A DNA stretch of 14,720 nucleotides. Origin: an uncultured bacterium. GTDB lineage: Bacteria > Cyanobacteriota > Vampirovibrionia > Gastranaerophilales > Gastranaerophilaceae. A program made the translations under genes and the position numbers. The DNA lies in NCBI GenBank assembly GCA_945833895.1, contig CAMAGQ010000027.1:1-14720 (forward strand), given 5' to 3'. The notes under the pieces are model-generated. The model had not been told where the DNA came from, did not search any database, and saw only the letters and a list, made by a program, of their open reading frames with translations. This document shows, piece by piece, positions 1 to 6,243 of this stretch (positions are counted from its first letter, which is position 1; each line of letters starts with the position of its first letter).

Positions 1-75
1 ATACATTTTTACTTTATTATCTTCAATAGGTTTAAATTCTTCTACAGAATTTGTGTAAGAGTTAAAAAGTTTCAT
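1..75 (-). CDS. cysS: Cysteinyl-tRNA synthetase, N-terminal fragment (cut by window edge)
   Basis: Only the first 25 codons are inside the window, reading leftwards from an ATG at 75. They encode MKLFNSYTNSVEEFKPIEDN and then KVKMY. This matches the usual start of class I cysteinyl-tRNA synthetase: a short beta strand, then 'EEFKPI...VKMY' just before the VCGPTVYD motif, which would lie outside. The enzyme charges tRNA-Cys with cysteine. A good ribosome binding site, GAGGGA at 81-86, sits five bases upstream and fixes the start. It is transcribed away from the small gene at 207. The call rests on a short N-terminus, so the identity is likely but not certain. Confidence 0.72.
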   Translation of the reverse strand, partial: MKLFNSYTNSVEEFKPIEDNKVKMY

Positions 76-206
76 AAAAATCCCTCATTTCTGTAAGTAA
101 TAATAACACAAAATCATTCGTAAATATATGTAAACTTTAAAAATTATTTTAGCAATTATTTACACAAAAAATACTTTATACAGACATAACCCAAAGGAGG
201 ATATAT

Positions 207-626
207 ATGGGAAATTTAACAGTCGAGATGAAGTCGAGTGATAACACACATTTTAGCGTTAAAGTGAACGGAAATGTCACTATCTCAACAACAAAAAACA
301 AAGGTGCGTTACAAAATAACCAAACAAGAACAACTGTAAAAAACGGACAGGTTGAAACACGTTATAAGTGGTCAAACAAAGACTATGCAACAAAAGAACG
401 TGCACTAAACCTTAACCGCTCAAACTATATGATTTTTGATGCACTGAGAAAAGCCGATAAAACAGACAAAAAAGGCGAACAACTGACTCAGTCAGACCTT
501 GAAGCATTGAGAAAAGATAAGGCTCTTCAAAAAGAATTAGGCGTAACCGTAAAATACGATGCAAAAGAAAAAGTCTACGGTTTATACGGAAACTCAGGTT
601 CTACGTTGTATTTTGATTTTGATTAG
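207..626 (+). CDS. Small protein of unknown function (139 aa)
   Basis: I do not recognise a family. The start is well supported: AAAGGAGG at 193-200 lies six bases before the ATG, the strongest Shine-Dalgarno in the window. The protein is polar and Asn/Thr/Lys-rich, with no signal peptide or membrane segment. Residues 1-55 look like alternating short beta strands (FSVKVNGNVTIST, TTVKNGQVETRYKW). Residues 70-105 look helical. Residues 110-139 return to beta strands ending in LYFDFD. Residues 84-98 (DKTDKKGEQLTQSDL) faintly resemble a degenerate EF-hand loop preceding a helix, but the spacing is not canonical. A -10-like TATACA lies at 177-182 without a convincing -35. It converges on the M14 peptidase gene with only 11 bases between the stop codons and no hairpin there. 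It could be a lineage-specific surface or cytoplasmic protein; function is unknown. Confidence 0.75.
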   Translation: MGNLTVEMKSSDNTHFSVKVNGNVTISTTKNKGALQNNQTRTTVKNGQVETRYKWSNKDYATKERALNLNRSNYMIFDALRKADKTDKKGEQLTQSDLEALRKDKALQKELGVTVKYDAKEKVYGLYGNSGSTLYFDFD

Positions 627-637
627 AGATTAAAATT

Positions 638-1270
638 TTATAACGAATTAAATATTTCAAATACCGGCGGAATGAGGTTTTCTGTCGGTATTTCGTCGTC
701 TAATTCAAGGGTAATTGTCGGAATATTACGCTCAACCCCGCAATAAGTTCCAAAACTTCCCGGAGTCGGATAGCCGATACTTGCCTCCACTGGATAACCT
801 ATAATTTCAGAAAGTTTTTGTGCTTGATTTTCCGCAGGGCCATCGTAATTAACAACTTTATAAGGAGCGTGCAAAGTTAAAATGAATGACGGGGAGTATT
901 TTTCAATCACATCAATAACAAATTTTGTTTCAATTTCACTTGCAGGAGATTTTCCACCATAATAAGCCGAAGCATCAGAACCCGCTCCGCTGCCGTCTTC
1001 GCCCCAGTTTTTTGTCGGGAAATTTCTGTTTAAATCAACTTGATTTGCATTTGTACGCCGATTTAATCCCATCCCGTCAGGATTTAAACACGGAATAAAA
1101 AACAAATTATCATTGACGTTCCCTCCGGTCAAATACTTATCAATAAGAAATTTTCCCTGAGGTTCATCCCCGTGGAAAACTCCGATAACCAACTTCTTAT
1201 TTTTGCCTGATGTACCGATAAGTTCTACAGGGTTTCCGTTTGTTGTCTTTGTACTCTCCAAAATTTCCAT
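638..1270 (-). CDS. M14-family zinc peptidase, murein peptide amidase (MpaA)-like
   Basis: This is a compact 210-residue metallopeptidase of the M14 carboxypeptidase fold. The zinc ligands are visible as H33 and E36 in HGDEPQG and H134 in TLHAP. The substrate-carboxylate residues are N81-R82 in DLNRNFP, with a possible further Arg at 71/72. The catalytic Glu is E189 in TLELDDE. Length and motif spacing fit bacterial MpaA-type gamma-D-Glu-diaminopimelate amidases, which cut tripeptides from recycled or sacculus peptidoglycan. A general carboxypeptidase is possible. No signal peptide is seen, which suits cytoplasmic murein-peptide recycling. There is no Shine-Dalgarno before the ATG at 1270, and a promoter-like sequence places the transcript start almost on the ATG (see 1277-1305). 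It diverges from pabBC. The family call is firm; the precise substrate is inferred. Confidence 0.88.
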   Translation of the reverse strand: MEILESTKTTNGNPVELIGTSGKNKKLVIGVFHGDEPQGKFLIDKYLTGGNVNDNLFFIPCLNPDGMGLNRRTNANQVDLNRNFPTKNWGEDGSGAGSDASAYYGGKSPASEIETKFVIDVIEKYSPSFILTLHAPYKVVNYDGPAENQAQKLSEIIGYPVEASIGYPTPGSFGTYCGVERNIPTITLELDDEIPTENLIPPVFEIFNSL

Positions 1271-1276
1271 AGCATA

Positions 1277-1305
1277 ATATTATCATATATTTTTATTTTG
1301 TGAAA
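1277..1305 (-). promoter_or_regulatory. Putative promoter of the M14 peptidase gene, giving a leaderless or nearly leaderless mRNA
   Basis: On the minus strand TTTCAC (1305-1300) is followed after 17 bases by TAATAT (1282-1277), a sigma70-like pair. Transcription would begin near 1270, the A of the start codon. The -10 lies in a perfect 10-base palindrome, ATAATATTAT at 1274-1283, which could also serve the opposite strand. There a weak TTGTAC (1249-1254), 18 bases and CATAAT (1273-1278) face pabBC. Prediction from consensus only, in very AT-rich DNA. Confidence 0.4.
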
Positions 1306-1315
1306 TAATTTATAT

Positions 1316-2971
1316 ATGATGATTTACTCTGAAAAAACTTTTACAAATTCCGTAGAAACGGTAATCGCTTTTGACAATGAGGGGGTAAAGAACGCGTTTC
1401 GCAGACTTGAAGAACTCAAAAATAATCTTCATATCGTCGGATATATTCGCTACGAAACAAAAGATGTGTTTTTAGGTAAAAAAATCAAATCAAAACTGCC
1501 GCTAATGTACTTTGAGTGCTTTAAAAATTATGAAAAATTTTCCGCCCCGCAAAACCCACCGCAAGTATTTCTCAAACTAAAACCGGAGATTTCTTATGAA
1601 AATTACGCCAATGCAATAAAAAAAATAAAAGAAGAAATCTCAAACGGCAACACTTATGAAGTAAACTACACCTGCGATTTTTCAGTTGAAACGCAATATT
1701 CCGCAGAGGAAATCTTTTACGGGATACTGGGAAAACAAAAAACCCCGTACTGTTCACTTATCAAAAACAAATTTGAAGAAATCATTTCATTTTCTCCTGA
1801 ATTATTCTTCAGGAAAGACGGCAATCTAATATTAACAAAACCGATGAAAGGCACTATTAAACGAGGAAAAACAGAAAAAGAAGACGAAGATTTAAAAAAT
1901 TATCTGAAAAATGATGAGAAAAATAAAGCGGAAAACGTAATGATTGTGGACTTATTACGAAACGATTTAGGAAGAATTGCCAAAACAGGAAGCGTTAAAG
2001 TTCCGAAATTATTTGAAATTGAAACCCACGAAACACTTCACCAGATGACCTCCGAAATTACCGCCGAACTTCCCCAAAACACAACACTTTTTGATATTTT
2101 CAATGCGATTTTTCCTTGTGGCTCAATTACAGGTGCTCCAAAAATCAGCACTATGGAAATTATCGACAAAGTAGAAACAGGAAAAAGAAACGTCTACTGC
2201 GGAGCAATCGGATATATCCATAAAGATTTTTGCGAATTTTCAGTGCCGATAAGAACATTGCAAAAACCGGTTGAAAAATCAACCTACAACTACAGAGCAG
2301 GCGGGGCAATCGTCTGGGATTCTTCAATCAAAGACGAATGGAACGAAGTTTACCTAAAAACCTCGTTCCTGTCAGATAACAGAAAAGATTGGAAAATCAT
2401 AGAAACAATCAGGGTAAAAGACTTAAAACCATTATATTTAGAAGAACACATAAAACGATTAAAAAATTCCGCAGATGATTTACTGTACAAATTTAACGAA
2501 AATATCTTCCATATAAAATTTGACCAAGACGGAATTTATCGTATAGAACTTTCGCAAAACGGAGATTTTGAGGTATGTTTCAGGGAATATAAAGAAAATA
2601 CCTCAAACAAAATAAAGATTTCATCAACAAAAGTATCTGACAAAGATTTATTTTTATACCACAAAACAAATTTCCGCCCGTACTTTGCAAAATCATCTAA
2701 TTTAATCAATAACGGAGAGATTTACGATGAAGTATTTTTCAATGACAAAGGAGAATTAACGGAAGGCGCAAGGTCAAATATAATAATAAAAAAAGACGAC
2801 AAATTCTACACCCCGCCGGTATCTTGCGGACTTCTAAACGGAATTTACCGACAATATTTTTTGGAAAATTTTCCCTGCGAAGAGAAAGTTTTATACCTTG
2901 AAGATTTGAAATCCGCAGACAAAATTTATTGCGTAAACTCTGTTCGAGGAAGAAAAGAGGTTTCATTATGA
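1316..2971 (+). CDS. pabBC: Bifunctional aminodeoxychorismate synthase component I / 4-amino-4-deoxychorismate lyase (PabB-PabC fusion)
   Basis: Two enzymes of p-aminobenzoate (folate) synthesis are joined. Residues about 85-351 form the chorismate-binding domain: KPMKGTIKRG near 175-184, VDLLRNDLGRI near 211-221, PCGSITGAPK near 267-276 and YRAGGAIVWDSS near 325-336. The Lys in PMKGT (about K178) is the residue that distinguishes aminodeoxychorismate synthase from anthranilate synthase, which has PIAGT. Residues about 358-551 are a class IV PLP fold. They contain IIETIRV, LEEHIKRL, the likely PLP lysine in YHKTNFR (about K449), GELTEGARSNI and a terminal VNSVRG. This part is an aminodeoxychorismate lyase releasing pyruvate from aminodeoxychorismate. 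Start: tandem ATGs at 1316 and 1319 with no Shine-Dalgarno, so which is used is open. The 3' end overlaps pabA by four bases (ATGA), which implies translational coupling to the glutaminase partner. Confidence 0.93.
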   Translation: MMIYSEKTFTNSVETVIAFDNEGVKNAFRRLEELKNNLHIVGYIRYETKDVFLGKKIKSKLPLMYFECFKNYEKFSAPQNPPQVFLKLKPEISYENYANAIKKIKEEISNGNTYEVNYTCDFSVETQYSAEEIFYGILGKQKTPYCSLIKNKFEEIISFSPELFFRKDGNLILTKPMKGTIKRGKTEKEDEDLKNYLKNDEKNKAENVMIVDLLRNDLGRIAKTGSVKVPKLFEIETHETLHQMTSEITAELPQNTTLFDIFNAIFPCGSITGAPKISTMEIIDKVETGKRNVYCGAIGYIHKDFCEFSVPIRTLQKPVEKSTYNYRAGGAIVWDSSIKDEWNEVYLKTSFLSDNRKDWKIIETIRVKDLKPLYLEEHIKRLKNSADDLLYKFNENIFHIKFDQDGIYRIELSQNGDFEVCFREYKENTSNKIKISSTKVSDKDLFLYHKTNFRPYFAKSSNLINNGEIYDEVFFNDKGELTEGARSNIIIKKDDKFYTPPVSCGLLNGIYRQYFLENFPCEEKVLYLEDLKSADKIYCVNSVRGRKEVSL

Positions 2972-3534
2972 TTTTAATTGATAATTATGATTCTTTTACG
3001 TACAACATTGTCCAATACCTCAATGAATTCGGAGTTTTTCCGAAAATATTTTACAATGACAAAATCACAATAGATGAACTTAAATCAATGAATTTCAATT
3101 CAATAATAATCTCTCCCGGAGCAGGAAACCCAAACACTGCGGGAATTTCAATGAAAGTTATTGAAGAATTTGCAACGACAAAAAAAATACTTGGAATTTG
3201 CCTTGGTTTTCAATGTATCGCTCAACATTTCGGAGCAAAAATTACCAAAGACACAGAACCCACCCACGGAAAAACGTCAAAAATAAAAATAATTGAGCAA
3301 TCGCAACTATTCAAAGGGCTACCGCAAAAATTCCAAGTAACAAGATATCATTCACTCATTGTTGCCTCCGACACTGTTAAATCACCACTGAAAGTTACTG
3401 CCGGAACCGCAGACAGAAACATAATTATGGCAATTGAACACAAAACACTGCCTATTTTTGGAGTACAGTTCCACCCCGAAGCAATTTTAACTGAATACGG
3501 TCACGAAATTTTTGAGAACTTTATTCAAATATAG
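2968..3534 (+). CDS. pabA: Aminodeoxychorismate synthase component II, glutamine amidotransferase (PabA/TrpG type)
   Basis: A class I glutamine amidotransferase of 188 residues, the usual PabA length, which feeds ammonia to PabB. It begins ILIDNYDSFTYN. The nucleophile is C78 in GICLGFQ, and H169 and E171 in VQFHPEA complete the triad. Positions 49-59 (SPGAGNPNTAG) form the oxyanion loop. Two small deviations from the common consensus are seen: Phe instead of His after CLG, and Ala instead of Pro in SPGP; neither is catalytic. The start at 2968 is preferred to an in-frame upstream ATG because AAAGAGG (2954-2960) lies seven bases before it, the protein then begins at the family's N-terminus, and the ATG overlaps the pabBC stop. 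TrpG is the alternative, but the coupling to pabBC favours PabA; a shared role is possible. The last 14 bases overlap the end of ftsY on the other strand. Confidence 0.92.
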   Translation: MILIDNYDSFTYNIVQYLNEFGVFPKIFYNDKITIDELKSMNFNSIIISPGAGNPNTAGISMKVIEEFATTKKILGICLGFQCIAQHFGAKITKDTEPTHGKTSKIKIIEQSQLFKGLPQKFQVTRYHSLIVASDTVKSPLKVTAGTADRNIIMAIEHKTLPIFGVQFHPEAILTEYGHEIFENFIQI

Positions 3535-4438
3535 CATCAATAAATTCATCAGAATTAAACGGCTTTAAATCAGTCATTTGCTCTCCAACACCAACCAATT
3601 TCACAGGAAGTTTCATTTCTTTTGCTATAGCAATGATTATCGCACCTTTAGAACTTCCATCCAACTTTGTCAATGCAACAGATGTTAAATTAACCGCCTG
3701 AGCAAAAACTTTTGCTTGCTGTAACCCGTTTTGCCCCGTATTTGCATCAATCACCAGAATACTTTCTCTTAAAGACTCAGATGCCTGTTTGTCAATTACA
3801 GTCTTAATTTTAGAAAGTTCCTCCATCAGGTTAAACTTATTTTGCAACCTTCCTGCCGTATCAACAAGAATGACATCATAAGCCTCTTTTTTAGCCTTCT
3901 GAATAGCCTCATAAACAACAGATGCAGGATCAGCCTTATCACGACGGACAATATCAGCCCCCGCTCTTTCTGACCAAATATTTAACTGCTCCTCAGCCGC
4001 CGCCCTGAATGTATCTCCGGCAGCAATCAGAACCTTTTTACCTTCCTGTTTAAATCTATATGCCATTTTCGCAATCAAAGTCGTTTTGCCCGCGCCGTTA
4101 ACACCTGCCACAAAGTAAATATTTAACTCATTTTCTCTATATGATAAGACTGTATCACCTGCAGCAGCAAGAGTTTTCTTGAATTCATCTTTTAAATAAG
4201 ACTTCAAATCGGAAGGTTTTGCATTTTTCATAGTGCGAAGCCTGTCTACAAGTTCGGCAGCATATCCAACCCCCAAATCCGCACCGATTAAGGTGTCTTC
4301 AATATCATCAAGCGTAAATTCGGAATACCTCTCCTCTGATTCATCAACATTAGCAAGAACATTTCCAACCAAATGCTGTGCAGTATTGGAAATCTTTTGC
4401 TTAAAATTATCAATTTTTTCTTTAAAAAATCCAAACAT
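3521..4438 (-). CDS. ftsY: Signal recognition particle receptor FtsY
   Basis: An SRP-type GTPase that docks ribosome-nascent-chain-SRP complexes at the membrane. It has 305 residues and consists of essentially only the NG core. Residues 1-95 are the helical N domain, with the basic amphipathic start MFGFFKEKIDNFKQK likely touching membrane. The long acidic A domain of E. coli FtsY is absent. GTPase motifs: G1 GVNGAGKTT (112-120), G2 DTFRAAAEEQL (142-152), G3 DTAGRLQ (193-199), G4 TKLDGSSKGA (257-266), closing GVGEQMTDLKPF (283-294). The usual G4 extension is TKLDGTAKGG, so SSKGA is a mild variant. The GEQ..DL..F ending and the N-terminal motifs distinguish it from Ffh, which also carries an M domain. 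There is no Shine-Dalgarno before the ATG at 4438, and AT-rich -10-like hexamers lie within 20 bases of it. The 3' end overlaps pabA by 14 bases. Confidence 0.96.
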   Translation of the reverse strand: MFGFFKEKIDNFKQKISNTAQHLVGNVLANVDESEERYSEFTLDDIEDTLIGADLGVGYAAELVDRLRTMKNAKPSDLKSYLKDEFKKTLAAAGDTVLSYRENELNIYFVAGVNGAGKTTLIAKMAYRFKQEGKKVLIAAGDTFRAAAEEQLNIWSERAGADIVRRDKADPASVVYEAIQKAKKEAYDVILVDTAGRLQNKFNLMEELSKIKTVIDKQASESLRESILVIDANTGQNGLQQAKVFAQAVNLTSVALTKLDGSSKGAIIIAIAKEMKLPVKLVGVGEQMTDLKPFNSDEFIDAIFE

Positions 4439-4590
4439 ACAACATATATTAACATAAAAACTTGTTATTTTTTACAAATATTTCTCATCAAATGTAATCT
4501 TCTTAATTAAAACCTTTCATCCTTTTTTATTACGAAATTGTTCGATATTATTGATTAGTTATCTATATTATAAATCATAGAGTTATACAT

Positions 4591-4619
4591 TTGTCAAAAC
4601 TCAAGTATTAATTTAAACT
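4591..4619 (+). promoter_or_regulatory. Putative promoter of the small helix-turn-helix gene
   Basis: TTGTCA (4591-4596), a 17-base spacer and TAAACT (4614-4619) make a fair sigma70-like pair. Transcription would start at about 4625-4627, on the ATG at 4626, which has no Shine-Dalgarno. Upstream at 4569-4590 a short inverted repeat (TATAA...TTATA) could be an operator, but in such AT-rich DNA it may be chance. Confidence 0.35.
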
Positions 4620-4625
4620 GTTGCT

Positions 4626-4841
4626 ATGCTGGATATAAAACAAGAACTTGAAATGTTGTTATTATTAAATAGACTTTCTATGAGAAAAGTCATTGACTTG
4701 ATAAGGGATAAAGGTTTCAATATCCCTCACCAAAGCACCATTTCGACCTTGTTGAACAATAAACGCATCCGATTTGAAACAGTACAGCAAATCCTAGACT
4801 ATCTTGGTTACGAACTCATAATCCGCGAAAAACAAAAATAA
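4626..4841 (+). CDS. Small helix-turn-helix (XRE/Cro-like) protein, 71 aa
   Basis: The protein is almost all helical, with the spacing of a single Cro/CI-like domain. Helix 1 is about residues 3-15, helix 2 about 17-29 (LSMRKVIDLIRDK), the candidate recognition helix about 36-46 (QSTISTLLNNK), then a helix RFETVQQILDYLGYEL at about 49-64 and a short charged tail. LSMRKV...STIS.LL...R..TVQQILD.LGYEL follows the XRE pattern 'LS...LA...VS...IS..E.G...P....L..IA..L', with a loop inserted after helix 2. It is therefore a likely DNA-binding regulator; target unknown. It lies alone between divergent ftsY and the convergent ribosomal operon. The start lacks a Shine-Dalgarno and a promoter may place the mRNA 5' end on the ATG. 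A phage-derived repressor fragment is an alternative, but no other phage gene is nearby. Confidence 0.72.
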   Translation: MLDIKQELEMLLLLNRLSMRKVIDLIRDKGFNIPHQSTISTLLNNKRIRFETVQQILDYLGYELIIREKQK

Positions 4842-4861
4842 TAATACGCGGAACAAGTATT

Positions 4862-4883
4862 TGTGTTGGGTTTCCCCAACACA
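4862..4883. other. Perfect 9-bp hairpin downstream of the HTH gene
   Basis: TGTGTTGGG (4862-4870), loop TTTC, CCCAACACA (4875-4883). The stem is strong but no T-run follows on either strand, so it is not a standard intrinsic terminator by itself. It sits 20 bases after the HTH stop codon and could protect that mRNA's 3' end or help the terminator at 4909-4938. Confidence 0.6.
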
Positions 4884-4908
4884 CAATACGAAAACTCTAC
4901 AAACACGC

Positions 4909-4938
4909 AAAAAGAGCGGTCATACGACCGCTCTTTTT
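4909..4938. terminator. Bidirectional intrinsic terminator (end of ribosomal operon / end of HTH gene)
   Basis: A 13-bp perfect stem, AAAAAGAGCGGTC (4909-4921), with loop ATAC and arm GACCGCTCTTTTT (4926-4938). It has a GC-rich centre, and the A and T runs at its edges give a U-tract in both directions. It lies 16 bases past the S14 stop on the minus strand and 67 bases past the HTH stop on the plus strand, so it should end both convergent transcripts. Confidence 0.9.
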
Positions 4939-4954
4939 ATTTCTAATTAACAAA

Positions 4955-5161
4955 TTACCAACTAGCTTTTGTTACACCAGGTAATAATCCTTGGTGAGCC
5001 ATTTTTCTTAAACAAATTCTGCACAAACCGAAATCTCTATGAAATCCGTGTGGTCTTCCACAAATACTGCATCTGTTGTGAAGTCTTACTGTTGGGTATT
5101 TTCCGGCAGCAGCAAGTTTTTCTCGTCTAAGTTCTTTGTTAATCATCGCTTTCTTAGCCAT
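4955..5161 (-). CDS. rpsN: 30S ribosomal protein S14 (uS14), zinc-binding type Z
   Basis: Small-subunit head protein. Four cysteines, C31-x2-C34 and C47-x2-C50, form the zinc ribbon of the short S14 form (C+). The core is RCSICGRPHGFHRDFGLCRICLRKMAHQG and the C-terminus is GVTKASW, as in the family. At 68 residues it is about seven longer than the usual 61, the extra lying in the basic N-terminus (ELRREKLAAAGKYPTVR). Ribosome binding site AAAGGAG lies just upstream of the ATG. It is the last gene of the operon: where S8, L6, L18, S5, L15 and secY are expected, the terminator at 4909-4938 follows. Confidence 0.97.
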   Translation of the reverse strand: MAKKAMINKELRREKLAAAGKYPTVRLHNRCSICGRPHGFHRDFGLCRICLRKMAHQGLLPGVTKASW

Positions 5162-5182
5162 GAATTTCTCCTTTGTTACTTA

Positions 5183-5740
5183 TTACTTTTTAATACCTTT
5201 GAATGGCATTCCGAGAAGTCTTAACAATTCTCTTGCCTCTTCATCTGTTTCAGCCGTTGTGATTACTGAAACGTTCATACCCTTAACTAAATCCACTTCT
5301 TCATAAGTGATTTCAGGGAATAATGCTTGCTCTTTTAAGCCTAATGTATAGTTTCCGCGTCCGTCGAAACTCTTTGCACTGATACCACGGAAGTCACGAA
5401 TTCTTGGTAATACAACACAAATTAATTTCTGTAAGAAATCATACATTCTTTCTCCACGCAATGTTGCCATTGCTCCAACAGGCATTCCTTCTCTAAGTTT
5501 GTATGATGCAATTGATTTCTTTGCCTTTGTTACAACTGCCTTTTGTCCGGCAATCTTTGTTAACTGTGCTTCAATTGCTTCTGCAATCTTTGAGTTGTGA
5601 GAAGCTTCACCTACACCCATGTTCAAAACTACTTTTACAAGTTTTGGTACTTGGTGGTCATTCTTGTATCCGAACTTTTCTTTCATAGCCGGAATTACAT
5701 CTTCTTGATATTTTGCTTTTAAATTTTTTGTTACTGTCAT
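5183..5740 (-). CDS. rplE: 50S ribosomal protein L5 (uL5)
   Basis: Central-protuberance protein that binds 5S rRNA. The 185-residue length is normal. Recognisable stretches are VPKLVKVVLNMGVGEAS (about 48-64), GQKAVVTKAKKSIASYKLREGMPVGAMATLRGERMYDFLQKLI (about 89-131), PRIRDFRGIS and the C-terminal VSVITTAETDEEARELLRLLGMPF. The ribosome binding site AAAGGAAAAGA precedes the ATG at 5740. It is 21 bases from S14 downstream, but 130 bases of spacer with inverted repeats separate it from L24 upstream. Confidence 0.97.
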   Translation of the reverse strand: MTVTKNLKAKYQEDVIPAMKEKFGYKNDHQVPKLVKVVLNMGVGEASHNSKIAEAIEAQLTKIAGQKAVVTKAKKSIASYKLREGMPVGAMATLRGERMYDFLQKLICVVLPRIRDFRGISAKSFDGRGNYTLGLKEQALFPEITYEEVDLVKGMNVSVITTAETDEEARELLRLLGMPFKGIKK

Positions 5741-5784
5741 TTTTCTTTTCCTTTACTACTGGTATTAATGTCGTGTCCTCGCTT

Positions 5785-5820
5785 GAATTACTATCTTTCG
5801 CTAAACTTAAGTTGTAATTC
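5785..5820. other. Inverted repeat in the L24-L5 spacer
   Basis: GAATTAC (5785-5791) and GTAATTC (5814-5820) are perfect inverted repeats around a 22-base loop. The loop's right part is a 10-base palindrome, AACTTAAGTT (5804-5813). A second possible stem on the transcribed strand pairs the TGGG and CCCA segments near 5830-5850. The spacer (5741-5870) has no supported gene. It could be an RNA regulatory site for L5 translation or the remains of a small repeat element. Confidence 0.55.
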
Positions 5821-5870
5821 TTTCCCTTCTGGGTTAGTTGAACTTCCCAAAAGAAAAGCAAGGTTACACA

Positions 5871-6218
5871 TTAAGCATCTAGTACATCTAACTGTTCGCC
5901 GCATTTTTTACAAACACGAACTTTTTTACCGTTAACAACTTTCATTTCAACTCTTGTTGCTTTTTCACAAGCCGGGCATACTATCATTACGTTAGAAGAA
6001 TCCAAAGGTGCTTCTAATTTGATTAGTCCGCCCTGAATGCCGGCTGCCGGTTGAGGTTTTTGTGCTTTTGTTACCATATTAGCACCTTCAACAACTACTT
6101 TGCCTTTTTCCAAGTCAACTTTCTTGATGTTGCCGATTTTTCCTTTATCTTTACCTGCAATGATAACCACTCTGTCGGTTTTCTTTACATGTAAACTTTT
6201 CTTACCTTTATTTGTCAT
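5871..6218 (-). CDS. rplX: 50S ribosomal protein L24 (uL24), zinc-ribbon form
   Basis: Assembly-initiator protein of the large subunit. The KOW motif is at about residues 12-40 (KTDRVVIIAGKDKGKIGNIKKVD). Residues 81-106 carry CPAC...CKKC (C81, C84, C103, C106), the zinc-ribbon extension found in many but not all bacterial L24 proteins. The 115 residues are slightly above the usual ~100 because of this and a short tail. The ribosome binding site CAGGAG lies seven or eight bases before the ATG. Long spacers flank it: about 123 bases to L14 and 130 to L5, both with hairpins. Confidence 0.97.
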   Translation of the reverse strand: MTNKGKKSLHVKKTDRVVIIAGKDKGKIGNIKKVDLEKGKVVVEGANMVTKAQKPQPAAGIQGGLIKLEAPLDSSNVMIVCPACEKATRVEMKVVNGKKVRVCKKCGEQLDVLDA

Positions 6219-6243
6219 TTTTTTCTCCTGGTTTGTATTTCTT

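Noticed and set aside
2929..2967. Upstream ATG extending PabA by 13 residues
   Set aside because: It lies deep in pabBC, has no ribosome binding site, and the extension does not belong to the family; the ATG at 2968 has a site and the ATGA overlap.
2968..3534. TrpG of anthranilate synthase
   Set aside because: The coupled upstream gene has the PMKGT lysine and a lyase domain, so the partner is aminodeoxychorismate synthase; dual use cannot be excluded.
4439..4625. A small RNA or riboswitch in the ftsY-HTH gap
   Set aside because: The stretch is AT-rich without a strong stem or terminator; only promoter-like hexamers are seen.
5658..5861. A 67-codon frame through the L24-L5 spacer into L5
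   Set aside because: No ribosome binding site, half of it overlaps L5 in another frame, and composition is unconvincing; noted only as part of the spacer finding.
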